Shown in pieces: positions 49,190-59,945 of a stretch of DNA of 64,000 bases (position 1 is its first letter; each line of letters opens with the position of its first letter). Under the pieces are notes generated by a model, which saw only the letters and a list, made by a program, of their open reading frames with translations, was not told the DNA's origin and made no database searches. Both the position numbers and the translations under genes were made by a program. The DNA is from Ursus arctos (lineage: Eukaryota; Chordata; Mammalia; Carnivora; Ursidae): assembly GCF_023065955.2 (NCBI RefSeq), contig NW_026622997.1, positions 21,680,001-21,744,000 of the forward strand, written 5' to 3'.

Positions 49190-49395
49190 TTTTTTTTTTT
49201 TTTTAAAGATTTTTTATTTATTTATTTGACAGAGACAGAGTCAGCCAGCGAGAGAGGGAACACAAGCAGGGGGAGTGGGAGAGGAAGCAGCAGGCTCATA
49301 GCAGAGGAGCCTGATGTGGGGCTTGATCCCACAACGCCGGGATCACGCCCTGAGCCGAAGGCAGACGCTCAACCGCTGTGCCACCCAGGTGCCCC
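49190..49395 (-). mobile_element. SINEC (CAN-SINE), young subfamily, inside L1
   Basis: T tract, 'cagccagcgagagaggg', head ending 'gccacccaggtgcccc'. Duplication 'tatttcacctttctttct' at 49172-49189 and 'tatttcacctttatttct' at 49396-49413, one mismatch. Same subfamily as at 1.4 and 24.6 kb. Confidence 0.95.
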
Positions 49396-49606
49396 TATTT
49401 CACCTTTATTTCTGAATGACAGCTTTGGTGGATAAAATATTCTTGGTTGGCAATATCTTTCTTTTAGCATTTTGAATGTATCATTACATTTTCTCCGGAC
49501 CTGAAAGATCTCTGCTGAGAAATCTGCTGATTGCCTTATGGGGGTTTTCTTTTATAAGAACTTTTTTTTTCTCTTGCTGCTTTTAAAATTCTCTCTTTGT
49601 CTTTTA

Positions 49607-49796
49607 TTTCATTTTTAAAGATTTTATTTGTTTGTCAGAGAGAGAGAGAGCACAAACAGGGAGAGTGGCAGGCAGAGGGATAAGCAGGCTCCCTGCTGAG
49701 CAGGGAGCTCAATGTGGGACTCGGTCCCAGGACCCTGGGATCATGACCTGAACCAAAGGCAGGTGCTTAACCAACTGAGCCACCCAGGCATCCCTA
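49607..49796 (-). mobile_element. SINEC, middle-aged, inside L1 ORF1
   Basis: 'taaagattttatttgtttgt' at left, head ending 'gagccacccaggcatcc'. Short duplication 'tctttgtctttta' at 49594-49606 and 'tctttgatttta' at 49797-49808. Confidence 0.93.
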
Positions 49797-51769
49797 TCTT
49801 TGATTTTAAACAGTTTAATTATAACATGTCTTGGAGAAGATTGTTTTGGATGGAAATTTTGGGGTGATTTATTAGTTTCATGAATGTGGATGTCTAAATC
49901 TCTTCCCAGGTTTGGGGAGTTCTCAACCATTGTTTCTTTAAATAAGCTTTCTACCCCCTTTCCCCTCTCTTTTCTTTCTGGGACTTCAATGATGTATAAT
50001 GGTATGTCACAAGTCACACTGACTTTATTTTTTTCTTTTCATTCCTCTAACTGGATAATTTCCAAAGATATGTCTTCAAGCTCACTGAATTTTTTTCCTG
50101 CTGCTTAATCTGTTCTGTTGTTGAAGCTCTCTACTGAATTCTCCAGTTTAGTCCTTGTTTTCTTCAGCTCTAATATTTATGTTTGTTTCTTTTTTATGCT
50201 TCCTAACTCTTTGCTGAACTCATTTTGTTCTTGTATTGTTTCCCCAATATTGTTAAATTTTTTCTGTGTCCTCTTGTTCTCTGGGCATCTTTAGAACAAT
50301 AATTTTGAATTCTTTGTCAGGCAATTCCATATCTCCTTTTCTCTGGCACCAGTTACTGGAGGGTTACTGTATTCCATTGGTGTAATTCTGTTTCTGTGAT
50401 TCCTTATGATCCCTGTAGCTTTGCATAGGAGTCTGTGCATTTGAAGAAGCAGTCACCTCTTCCAGACTTTATGGACTGACTTTAGTAATGGTAGAAGCAC
50501 ACTAGAGTGTGCTTGACCTTGAGTCTAATGATGCAGGGCACCAAATGCAGAGGCTTGTGGTAGCAGTAGGTCCAGGGGGTATAGCAGCTCATTGGCTCAA
50601 GTCGTTGGGATCCACAGCACTGACAACTGCATGGTCCTTGGTGAATGTTGCAAGGGGTTCCATAGAGTCTGCAAAGGCCCTTGGGGTTCTCAACAGTGCC
50701 TCCAGGTCCAGTAGCTAGAAACCAAAACAAGCAGTGGCAGTGGCTGGAGCTGGTGGTGTACATGTGCTTGGCTGTGACAGCCAGCAGCAGGCTTCTGTGC
50801 AGTGGTAGGGGGCAATTGCAAACACAGATGTAGTGGTGGGGGCTGAGGCAGGCAGGAAGGGTCAGGGCCAATTGTAGGTGCACTGGCGGCTGCATGGGCC
50901 CTGGCTGGCTGTTATGCTGTGGCTGCTGGGTCTTATCTCAGGTGCATAGAAGTGGAGGCCAGTGATGGGGTTTGGGCCAGAGGCATACAGGTGCACTGAT
51001 GGAGTTGATGGCTGCAGATGAATGCAGTGGTGAGGCCAGTGGCAGAAGACAAAGCACATTCTGGTTCTACAAGTGGCTGAGGGGGCCTGGATATCAGTGT
51101 GCTCTCCTGTGGCTGCACAGTCTCCCCCTGGGCTCGTTTGTGGCAGTGGATACTGTTGATAGGTGTCAGGCTCAAAGAGTGCAAATGCACAGCTGGAGGG
51201 GCTAACCTGGAGTGTGTGCATGGCAGTAGGGGCCAGCCATGGGTGTCTAGGCTGGTGTCTTGCACTTGAGCAACTGCAGAGGCCCAGGCAGGCTGCTGTT
51301 GAGGTGGTGGCACAGAGTGGGGGAGGACAGGAATAGGGAGAGACTCAGGGAGCTAGCTTCAGTGAATGCAAATACCTGTGGGGTGAAAGCCAGTGAAATC
51401 TGCAGTAGGTCTGCCTAGCTGTGCTGGTTGTTGTTTTATCATGGCTAAAGCTGCTAGGTTTTTTGGCAGAACAGGTCACTGAGTTGAGATTGCTCCCACT
51501 GTGTGGCTGCTATTGTAGCCCCTGCTTATCTTCCTTTTTCCTAGATACTTCTATACATCTCAGCTTTGGCAGTCTCTGGGCCGGTTGAAATGGAAGCAGA
51601 TCTTCTTGAGTTGTCCCCAAAAGATCCCACTCTTCCTTTCCTTGTGAGGGCAACTCTTTCTAGCTGGGGATTTCACTCTTGAAACTAAGCAAGGCCAGCT
51701 TGGGGAATGGAATGATGCAAAAAAAATTAAACTGCCTTCCTTCCCTTTTTGTGCTGTTATTCTCAAGGT

Positions 51770-51795
51770 TTTTTTGTTTGTTTGTTTGTTTGTTT
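51770..51795. repeat. (TTTG)n in L1 5' UTR
   Basis: Short TTTG tetranucleotide array preceded by a T run. Confidence 0.9.
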
Positions 51796-51969
51796 CAAGA
51801 TGTTGCTGAAATTTCTTAAGTGGACTGCAGAGCTCTCCCAGAGATGTTTTTGATTGTGGATAGAGGTTGAATGTTGACTTTTGTGGTGGGATGGAGACTG
51901 GGGTTTCCTACTCTGCCATCTTGGTGACATCACTCACTATAACCCTTTTAACTAGTAGCTATGAGTCAG

Positions 51970-52090
51970 AATCATGAAAGCCTACAGTTCAAGGAAAGAG
52001 AGCTAAGGGATCATCTAACTAGAGTTTCATGGCAGGCAAGGGATTTGCCAGTAGTTACACTGCAAATAGTAAAGCAGAGAGGAGACAATC
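51970..52090 (-). mobile_element. MIR-like ancient SINE
   Basis: 'aagggatcatctaactagag' and 'aagggatttgccagtagtta' fit a reversed MIR-class element. Confidence 0.45.
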
Positions 52091-52262
52091 TGGTATGGTA
52101 GAATGTCCATAGGCCTTGGTGTCACCTAGACTTGGGTTGGAATTCATCTCTGTAGCTCATTATTTAGAAACATTTCTTTCATTCTCTGGTCTTCATTTTC
52201 CTCACATGTAAAGGAAGGAAAACCACCTACTTCTCAGGAATGTCATGTGGGAAAAGGAATTG
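52091..52262 (+). mobile_element. MIR SINE
   Basis: Forward MIR: 'tagacttgggttggaattca', 'ctctggtcttcattttcctc', 'aaaaccacctacttctcagg'. Confidence 0.7.
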
Positions 52263-52269
52263 TCTTTGT

Positions 52270-52435
52270 TAGCTCAGCTGCTATCACAAAATACTATAGG
52301 TTGAGAGGCTTAAATAATAAACATTTCTCACAGTTCCTGGAGGCTGGGAAGTCCAAGATCAGTGGGCAGCATGGATAGATTCTGGTAAGTGTTCTCTTCC
52401 TTGCAGATGATTGCCTTTTTGCTGTTTCGTCACAA

Positions 52436-52474
<39 letters not shown>

Positions 52475-52655
52475 CTTGAGAAACAGAGCCCTCTGGTCTC
52501 TTCTTATGAGGCACTAATCCCATCATGAGGGCTCCACCCTCATGAACTCATCTAAACCTAATTACTTCCCAAAGACCCTAATACTTAATACTATCCCATT
52601 GGATAGGTTTTTAACATATGAATTTGGGGGCACACACATTCAATCTATAACAGGA
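52270..52655 (-). mobile_element. MLT1-type LTR (ERVL-MaLR), minus
   Basis: The reverse complement carries 'catatgttaaaaacctat', 'ggcactaatcccatcatgag' (plus-strand reading) and 'cagttcctggaggctgggaa' (plus-strand reading), all in MLT1 order. An (AC)16 microsatellite sits in the middle. It is a solo LTR with no viral genes. Confidence 0.78.
52441..52472. repeat. (AC)16 microsatellite
   Basis: Uninterrupted dinucleotide inside an LTR. Confidence 0.97.
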
Positions 52656-53034
52656 ATGATAACTTAATGTCCCTAAAAGAATTGGCCGATGAAATAGTTG
52701 AAAAATATGTACATCCTTCTCATTTCTTCTTTCTGCCTATGCACTGGCCAGTGAAATTTCCCTTCTGTTTGTGTTGGGGCAGTGCATTAGATCAGTTTCT
52801 CTGTGAAGTGGTTGCTGGTATCTGATAAGTGACCTCATGTTTATGATACCCGATCCATGGGCTGGTATATGCCAAATGTCCCCTTTCACTATGGGCAGTA
52901 GACAGCTCAAAAATGACAGTGCTTGTATGACCGCTTTAATGAATGTTTAGAGAGGCAGTTTTCATGTAGCTTGTTGTACCTTTTGCATGCTGAGTCCCCA
53001 CTGAGGCCTTATCAGAAATGGGAAGTTAACTTGG
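52656..53034. other. Single-copy non-coding DNA
   Basis: Nothing recognised. Confidence 0.4.
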
Positions 53035-53208
53035 TGTAATGGAGAGAACACTACTTTACACCAGTGCTTAAATCTGACAAATCTGAATCCGTAGTTAGGC
53101 GTTAGCATACATGGTTTGTAGTGTTTGCAAAATTACTTCGCCTCCATGCAGTTCAGTTTTCCCATCTGTCAAATGGTGCTGAAAGTTGACTTTTAAGATG
53201 AAACGAGA
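53035..53208 (+). mobile_element. MIR SINE
   Basis: 'taatggagagaacactactt' to 'gttcagttttcccatctgtc' and 'aaatggtgctgaaag' follow MIR. It leads into a CA microsatellite. Confidence 0.6.
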
Positions 53209-53210
53209 TA

Positions 53211-53225
53211 TACACACATGTGCGT

Positions 53226-53256
<31 letters not shown>
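53211..53256. repeat. (CA)15 with imperfect start
   Basis: An imperfect TA/CA/TG start (53211-53226) followed by (CA)15 at 53227-53256. Confidence 0.95.
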
Positions 53257-53257
<1 letters not shown>

Positions 53258-53884
53258 CTCTGTAAGGAATTGAGGAGGGAAACAGCTGACTATGACAGAA
53301 AGGCACTGTTCCTAGCATTTGACACCTGGAGATAAAACTCTAAGCTATTAACAGTGTGACTGTGGACAAGTCACTCATCCCCCATAGGATGCTAAGGAAG
53401 TGCCTTCATTCATTTGAATTCAATTTGTGTTCACAGAATATCTGGCTTGTTTAAGGCAGCATAGCTAAAATCAGAGCTCTACCTTATGTCAAGGCTTTAT
53501 CCTACCAGGTGGTCTTTTGAGTTAATTAGCTATCTTAAATACTGTGCAAATGCTTTTACTGAACTCTTAAAAAAAAAAAAGAAAGAAAAAGAAAATCCCA
53601 AATATCCTGCTTAGATTGGGACTGGGCAAGAATAGTTTATTTAAGCATATCCAGTTATTTCCTAACTTATGTCTTTATCTTTCTAAGCAAAGGACAAACA
53701 GAACTTAACTCTGTTCTCTAGTTAGACCTCCTTAGTTCCCACAAAAGTCTTGGAAATCTTCCCAGTCTCATGGCCCAAGAAGCTCCACTCATTATCATTG
53801 TCTTGGATAGTTGGAATGGGTTAGCTTAATCTCCATTTCATACTACCACAGGTCATTTTGTGACCATAGAAGGGTGGCAGTCAG
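53257..53884. other. Mostly single-copy non-coding DNA
   Basis: A faint MIR-like phrase lies near 53345-53385. An A-rich stretch with GAAA units lies near 53569-53596. No gene. Confidence 0.4.
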
Positions 53885-54443
53885 ACTCTAGGATGACCCC
53901 CTAATGATCTTTGCCTGCTCATGTTCACATCCTTGTGTAATCAACTCCCCTTGAGAGTGGGTGCAAGCCACGACTTGCTTATAACCAATAGAATATGACA
54001 AAGGTAATAGGTGTCACTCCTGGTCTTGCTAGTAGTCTTGTTCTAGAGACTCTCTCTCAAGCTGGATTTGAAGAAGTAATCAGCCATATTGGGAGGTCCA
54101 TGTAACAAAAAGCTGGAGGAAGCTTCTAGGAACTTCAGGAGGGCAGCTTTCAGTTGACAGCCAGTATGAAGCCAGGGCCCTAGATCCTATTGCAAGACGA
54201 TGAATTCTACCAACAGCCTGAGTGAATTTGGAAGTGGGTTCTTCCCCAGTCCAGCTTCCAGATGATACCACAACCCCAGCTAATAGCTTGATTACAACCT
54301 TCTGGAACCCAGAGCAAAGGACTCAGTTAAATTGTGCTTGGACTCGTAATCCACAGAAACTACAAGATAATAAATATGTATTATTTTAAGCCTCCAAGTT
54401 TGCAGTAATTTGTTACCCAGGAATAGTTAATTTATACAAGAAA
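53885..54443 (+). mobile_element. Ancient LTR, MaLR-like
   Basis: 'gccacgacttgcttataacc', 'gtgaatttggaagtgggttc', 'atccacagaaactacaagat' and the poly(A) region 'aataaatatgtattatttta' follow a known mammalian LTR layout, ending near 'ttaatttatacaag'. A solo, non-coding LTR. Confidence 0.65.
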
Positions 54444-55434
54444 GTAGATATTCTAGTTTAAGCAATTTGCTATATAGCTATTTATAATGAGAAAAATACA
54501 TTTGTGTCCTAAATTTTTTTCAGCATTTTCAAGTTACTTTTTAGTATAAGAAGCAAAGGTGGTGGTAATAGTACCTTAGCAAATATTATAAAGCACACCT
54601 AAAGTACTATGCTCTTAAATCTGCTCTAAACCTTTAAGTGTACAAAACAGTTGTGAAGTTTGAAAAACATGTTTTCTTCCCTTGTGTGTGTAGTCTGCCA
54701 CACTAACATTTGGGGTTGGAAGGGAAAGGAGGTGTTATTAAATGTTCACTGATGAGTATTATACTGATTGCATGTGACAACTTCCCTTCAGCAAGATATT
54801 GTATATTCAGCCATTTTGAGCTTTATTTAATACTTGTCCCCAGATATCATTATTGATGCTTTTAGTTTGGTAACTGACAGATTAGCAAAAAATAGAGATG
54901 ATTTGGCAAAAGTCTGGGCTCTGGAGGCCTCATGAATAAGGCGTTGCCCTTGTACAGTCTCAAAGAGCTTCCACAGGCAGGAACTTGCCTTTCTTTTCTA
55001 TGAATCTCTGTATTCTCCCAGGCTAAGCCCTCAGGGTAGGAAGCTGGGGCCCAAGCACTAAAGTTTAATGAGCCAGTCATGCAACAACAAGGAGAATTAG
55101 TTCCTCAGAGGCTGAGATGATTTCTACTTCATAGCACAAAGCCACTTAATAAAAACACATAAAACTTGGCTTTCCTTTTCTTCAAGAGAATGTAAAGAAT
55201 TTATCAGAAAAGGGAGTGTGAGCTCACACTCATGGAGTTTGTCTTTTTTTTTTTTTTCCAAATAGTGTTAAACAATGAATATCACCCTTTGTTAGTAGTA
55301 TGGCATATCTGATCAAGAAGCAATACTGGTGTATTATTCAAATATCATTAATCTTAAAATGCAGGATATTTCTCTTGAGATGGCTGTAGGAAATCTTTTT
55401 TTTTCCCCCATAGGAAATCTTTGAGGAATAGGTC
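54444..55434. other. Single-copy non-coding DNA
   Basis: No repeat or gene recognised. A T tract lies near 55244-55257. Confidence 0.42.
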
Positions 55435-55620
55435 TAAACCACTGTTCTCAGCCTGGACTGTACATTGGGATTTTCCAGGAGCTGGAAAAGCTCCCAATGT
55501 CCAGGTCACACTAGGGAATCACATTAGAATCTCCAAAGCTGGGTTGGAGTCTTCAGTATTTTTTAATCATCCTCAGGTTGATTTCCAAGGTGAAGCCAGT
55601 GTTGAGAACTACAGGGACCT
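55435..55620 (+). mobile_element. MER5A-like hAT-Charlie MITE
   Basis: 'ccactgttctcagcctgga' at the left end and 'gccagtgttgagaactac' at the right end resemble the inverted termini. 'gggaatcacattagaatctc' and 'atcctcaggttgatt' are the internal MER5A landmarks. Non-autonomous; no transposase. Confidence 0.65.
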
Positions 55621-55959
55621 TAATTTCTATTTTATGCTGACACTTTCCCCTGTAGTCACATATCTGATAACTTGAACTGAAATGTAATTCAGGCAAAAAT
55701 CAGGAAACTAGCAAAAACACACAAACCAACCAACAAAACCAAAGAACAAGGCAACAACATTTTTTTTTTCTTCCCAAAGCTGTATTTACTCTTTCATCAG
55801 ACATCTCCTCTGCACTTATTTTAATTTTCACACCCTGCTAAGGGCTAATATTCAGAAACAATGACCTGGGCCCTGACCATACATTTTTTTTTTATCTGGT
55901 GTCTGATATAAATAAATCAGTAATTATAGCCTCAATCATAGAAATATTATTAAAGTATT
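55621..55959. other. AT-rich non-coding DNA
   Basis: Nothing recognised. Confidence 0.4.
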
Positions 55960-56125
55960 GTATAGAGTGTTAGAAAAGCATGGAGGAGAGGAATATAATC
56001 CAGGTGGGGCTAAGGTGTAGAAAAACTTTTTGAATGAGTTGATACTTGAGTCTCAAATGAAAGGAGATTGACTCAGATGGAAAAGCAGGGGGAAGAGCAA
56101 GATAGGAAACAGCATGTGTGAAAAC
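55960..56125 (+). repeat. Ancient repeat X, copy 3, left part
   Basis: 'gagttgatacttgagtctca' and 'agataggaaacagcatgtgt' match the same family as at 37.3-38.3 kb. Its continuation is at 56865, on the other side of an LTR. Confidence 0.5.
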
Positions 56126-56164
56126 ACAGGGGGAACGAAACCTTGGCCCTTATATAGGGAGGCT

Positions 56165-56851
56165 GATGTCATCCCCTACACCTCAAAGATGCCTACATCC
56201 CAATCCCTGGAATCTGTGGATATGTTATGTTACATGGCAAGGGGAAATTAAAGTTGCAAGTGGAATTAGGTTTACTAATCGGCTGACTTTAAGAAAAGGA
56301 GATTATTCTGGATTATACAAATGGGTCCGGTATAATCACAAGGATCCTTTATAAAGTGGAGGAGGGAGACAGAAGGGAGGGCAGAGCCAGAGAGCAAGGT
56401 GACAATGCCACACTGCTATCTTTGAGGCTGGAGAAAGGACCAGGGTGCTTGGGTGGCACAGTTGGTTAAGCGTCTGCCTTCAGCTCACGTCATGATCCCG
56501 GGGTCCTGGGATTGAGCCCTGCATTATGCTACCTGCTCAACAGAGAGCCTGCTTCTCCCTCTCCCTCTGCTGCTCCCTCTGCTTGTACTCTCTCTCTATC
56601 AGATAAATACATACAATCTTAAAAAAAAAAAAAAGATGGAAGAAGTACCAGGAGCCAAGGAATGCAGGTGATATTTTGAAGCACGAAAAGGCAAAGTAAC
56701 TGGTTTTCCCCTGCAGCTGCCAGAAGTAATGCAGCCATGCCAACACCTTGATTTTTAAACTTCTAACTTCTCGAACTGTGGAATAATAATTTTTTCCCCA
56801 AGCTGCTCGGCTGATGGTAGTTTGTTAGAGCAGCAACGGGAAGCTCATACA
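56165..56851 (+). mobile_element. Ancient LTR, MaLR-like, split by a SINE
   Basis: 'ggatatgttatgttacatgg', 'gattattctggattatacaa', then past the SINE 'ccaggagccaaggaatgcag', 'atgccaacaccttgattttt' and an end like 'agcaacgggaagctcataca'. The two parts are consecutive in a known mammalian LTR. Solo and non-coding. The left boundary is approximate. Confidence 0.68.
56443..56634 (+). mobile_element. SINEC inside an LTR
   Basis: Starts 'gggtgcttgggtggcacag' and ends in an A14 tail at 56621-56634. Degraded duplication: 'ctggagaaaggaccagg' to the left and 'atggaagaagtaccagg' to the right. Its A and B boxes both carry changes. Confidence 0.92.
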
Positions 56852-56864
56852 GTCTCTCACAGGG

Positions 56865-57075
56865 AAGTATAAGTGGAGATTTGCTTGGGGTAAAGTGTTA
56901 GTGAGCCATTGAATAACTTTTGGCAGGAGGTGAAACAAAGCGGGATCATATTGTAGAAAAGCCATACTTGTAGCAGTGTTGATAATGGTTTGAAGTAGGG
57001 TCAACTGCAGAAGGGAGCAAGGTGTGAATTGAGAGATTAGAGAACAAAGTAAAGCAGTAATTTGACCAAGACCTG
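56865..57075 (+). repeat. Ancient repeat X, copy 3, right part
   Basis: 'tagtgagccattgaataact', 'aaagcgggatcatattgta' and 'cagtaatttgaccaagacc' continue the family seen on the left of the LTR. Confidence 0.5.
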
Positions 57076-57099
57076 TATGAACAATGGTAATCGCTGCTT

Positions 57100-57325
57100 T
57101 TTGTTGAGGGTATGTTTAAGCATTACCCTGATTTTTTAGCTTAAATTCTAATTTCTTAAATCTTAAAAAAATCTCTCAAAGGAAGTGTTAATACCCACGT
57201 TTTATCAGTAAGGAGACAACATCTTGAGATGTTGCTCAGGATTATGCAGCTAAGTGAGGAGTTCGGTTTGGAACCAGGTCTGTTGATTTCCAAGCCCATG
57301 GACATTCCACAGTATCACTGTGTCT
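57100..57325 (-). mobile_element. MIR SINE
   Basis: 'acccacgttttatcagtaag', 'gttgctcaggattatgcag' and 'tttggaaccaggtctgttga' are in reverse MIR order. Confidence 0.72.
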
Positions 57326-58039
57326 GGAATGAAAGACAGATAGCAGTTAACCTGGGGGCGAGTGAGAAGATTTTAAGAAGTGTAAGAACTCAGGGCAGGT
57401 GGAAACAGTGTTCAGTACTAGAGAAGCATTTGAGGGATTTAGAATAATGATTGGAGTTGAAGAAACAGACCTCAGTCATGAAGGAAAAAAAAAGGTTAAA
57501 CGTTGGCTTTGTTTCTTTTCCATAAAATACTCAAACCCTTCACAACTGTGCCGACAATGTTTAATCAGGGTGTAAAATATTTGGTTGCCATTGAGAATGC
57601 ACACTGTTTAGTGCTGTGTGGTGGGTGGGGATTGAGTGAGTTAGTATAAATCAGTGCAGGGTGGGTGCAACTGGCTGTAGAAGGTAGAGGACAACACCAA
57701 GCCAAAATCAAGAAAGATGGTTTGTTTTCTGGGAGCATGTAGGAATTTCCCCGTAGGATGATAGAAGTGATCACGGTCAGGGAAGCTTATGGTTTTACTC
57801 AAACACCTACAAAAGTATGAAGGATGACCAAGTGTATAGTGGATGGATCTGTTCCTTTAGTGTCACCAACATTTCTAATATTCGAATTATTTAGCAAACT
57901 CAACAAGGCTGAGGACCACTGGACTAGACTTTGTTAACTTCTGTCTCCTCTGTGCCCACTGGGGGACATGTTAAATATTTTCAACTTGCCTAAATGCATA
58001 TTAAAGCCCATTTTTCTTATACCTGTTACTGGTTTTGGT
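57326..58039. other. Single-copy non-coding DNA
   Basis: Nothing recognised. Confidence 0.42.
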
Positions 58040-58265
58040 TATATGCTGCTGCCAAGATCTTAGCCCTAATCAATTATAGCTCCAGTTCGTTTATTAATGA
58101 TATTCAAGGAAAATCTAGATTCTTAGGCTGTACTATTAATTCATAATATATGTTGCCTGAAATAAGAATGACTTTGATTAGGCTAACGTATTTACTTTTA
58201 TACTCCAGAGATGTTATCATTAAATTATATTTGTTTCAGTGGGATTTTATGTGTGTTATTACTAT
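58040..58265. promoter_or_regulatory. Candidate conserved non-coding element
   Basis: Repeat-free AT-rich stretch with homeodomain and TCF-like words: 'ccctaatcaattatagctc' near 58064, 'gtttattaatgatattc' near 58089, 'ctattaattcataatat' near 58133, 'actttgattaggc' near 58171. Motif density only. Confidence 0.28.
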
Positions 58266-58899
58266 GATATTTGGGTCGAGTGTGACTTAGCTCACAAGGC
58301 TATAATGGTATTTTCCGTGGACTCTTGCAAAGGTTAAAGAACATCTGAAAGGAAATAAAAGAGCACAAAGGACTTTTTCACTGTGGTCTCAAAAATGAAC
58401 ACACACCAGTGTTAAGATGGGATGAGGGACATGAGATCCCCAGAAAGATAGAAGGAGAGGGAAATCAATGAGCAGACTCAGAAAATGCACAGCAAAACAA
58501 AACAGTGCAGACTGAAAAGCAGAGGAGCCATCAATAGGTCAGGGGTGCAGAGATGCTGAGTTAAGGCGATATGACAGACCACTGGCATGGAGAATTTCTG
58601 CTCCTTGATTACACGGATCCCTAAGAGGGAGGCTGCTCAAATTACCTCCTCCTGTGTGGTGGTAAAATACATCTGTCCAAAATGGGGCTCCCTTCAGTTC
58701 CCAAACTGTCCTTCTTGCAGACACAAGTTTTGCAATCAGGCTTCGCTTCTTCCAAATCCTCACTGTCCATGCTTTCAAGGGTTGGGTGTGCATTAAGAGT
58801 TCCTTAAGTACTGAGATTAATTGGAATACTATAGTTGCTGACATTTAGGGCTTTTGGATACATTTGTGTGAGTGTCTGGAGGTCTTTTAGTATGGGGGT
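58266..58899. other. Single-copy non-coding DNA
   Basis: Nothing recognised. Opposed frames at 58539-58844 have no known product. Confidence 0.42.
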
Positions 58900-59040
58900 C
58901 CCCAAATGATGACTGAGATACTACCTGTGTCAGAATCATTTTGAAAGAACATATAAAACATAGCTTTGTAGTTCCCTCCCCTGGAGATTCTGATTCAGTG
59001 TGTCTGAGAATGCCCAGGCATCTGTATTTTTATAGGTGCT
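58900..59040 (+). mobile_element. MER5A-like MITE, partial
   Basis: 'gtgtcagaatcattttgaa', 'cctggagattctgattcagt' and 'cccaggcatctgtattttta' are MER5-type landmarks. The right terminus is missing. Confidence 0.68.
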
Positions 59041-59054
59041 GCCATACGGGGATA

Positions 59055-59240
59055 TAATACAAGGGGTGGCAAGTTTTCTGTAAAGGACAAGATACTATTT
59101 TAGATTTTGTAGGCCATGTGGTTTCTGTGAAAGTCACTCAACTTTGCCATTGTAGCTGGAAATCAACCATAGGCAACATGTAGACAAATGAACATGGCTG
59201 TATTTCAATAAAATTTTATTTACAAAAACAGGAATCAGGT
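59055..59240 (+). mobile_element. Charlie-type DNA transposon (MER58-like), left part
   Basis: 'gttttctgtaaaggacaaga', 'gtaggccatgtggtttctg', 'ctcaactttgccattgtagc', 'aaaattttatttacaaaaac'. The element resumes at 59885. The family name is from memory and could be a relative. Confidence 0.6.
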
Positions 59241-59850
59241 TCCTCAAAAAATGAAACATAGTATTACCATATGATCTAGAAATTCCATCCTAGGTGTATA
59301 TCCCCAAAGAATCCAAAACACGGACTCGGACAGATACTTATACATACACCCGTGTTCATAGTAGCATTATTCACAAAAGCCAATATGTGGAAGCAACACA
59401 AGTGTCCATCAACAAATAGAAAAGCAAAATGTGATATATATATAAATGAAACATTATTCAGCTTTAAAAAGAAATGAAATTCTGACACATGCTACAGTTT
59501 GGATGAACTTTGAGGACATTATGGAAGTAAAATGAGCCAGACACAAAAGGACAGACATTGTAGGATTCCACTTATAGGAGCTACCCAGAGTAGTGAAATT
59601 CAGAGAGACAGATAGTAGAACCATGGTTACTAGGGGGCTGCAGGGAGGAGCAATGGGGGGTTACTGTTTAACAGGTACAGAGTCTCAGTTTGGGAAGATG
59701 AAAATGTTCTGGAGATGGATGGTAGTGGTGGCGGTTGCACAACAGTGTGAATGCTCATAATACCGCAGAATAGTACACCGAGTAAGGTTAAATGGTGAAT
59801 TTTTATGTGTATTTTACTGTAATAAAAGATAAATTTAAACACAGTTAAGG
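59240..59850 (+). mobile_element. L1 3' end inserted in a DNA transposon
   Basis: ORF2 C-terminal remnants ('accatatgatctagaaattc' near 59266, 'attcacaaaagccaatatgt' near 59369) and a 3' UTR ('ggttactagggggctgcagg' near 59625), ending 'ttttactgtaataaaaga'. The frame is broken. It resembles the L1 at 9-10.3 kb. Confidence 0.85.
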
Positions 59851-59884
59851 AGCAGAAAAACAAAAAACAAAAAATAAAACAAAG

Positions 59885-59945
59885 AACAGATGGCAGGAGG
59901 CACGGATTTGACTCATGGTTATAGTTTAGCAACCTTTGGTCTAGT
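59885..59945 (+). mobile_element. Charlie-type DNA transposon, right part
   Basis: 'gatggcaggaggcacggattt' shortened, then 'gtttagcaacctttggtcta', matches the terminus expected after the left part. Confidence 0.55.

Larger units (their letters stand above)
44365..51936 (-). mobile_element. Old LINE-1, essentially full length, with four nested insertions
   Basis: Read right to left: 5' UTR from about 51936 ('ctgccatcttggtgac' is the complement of an L1 start) to about 50450, ORF1 to about 49100, ORF2 to about 45000, and 3' UTR to 44365. In ORF2 the reverse-transcriptase motif FADD is legible in the minus strand at 46543-46554, and 'NTLNKLGTEGMYLN' is encoded near 46780. Both ORFs are broken by many stops. 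Three SINEs and one L1 lie inside. Subtracting them leaves about 6.8 kb, a full L1 length. Family: L1M (L1MA/MB-like 3' UTR). No protein function remains. Confidence 0.9.

Noticed and set aside
49709..50017. 102-codon minus-strand frame
   Set aside because: A chimaera of L1 ORF1 sequence and the SINE head at 49.6-49.8 kb.
50482..51313. Overlapping frames of 119-137 codons, Cys/His/Pro/Ser-rich
   Set aside because: They lie in the GC-rich 5' UTR of the old L1. Overlapping frames on both strands without similarity indicate chance.
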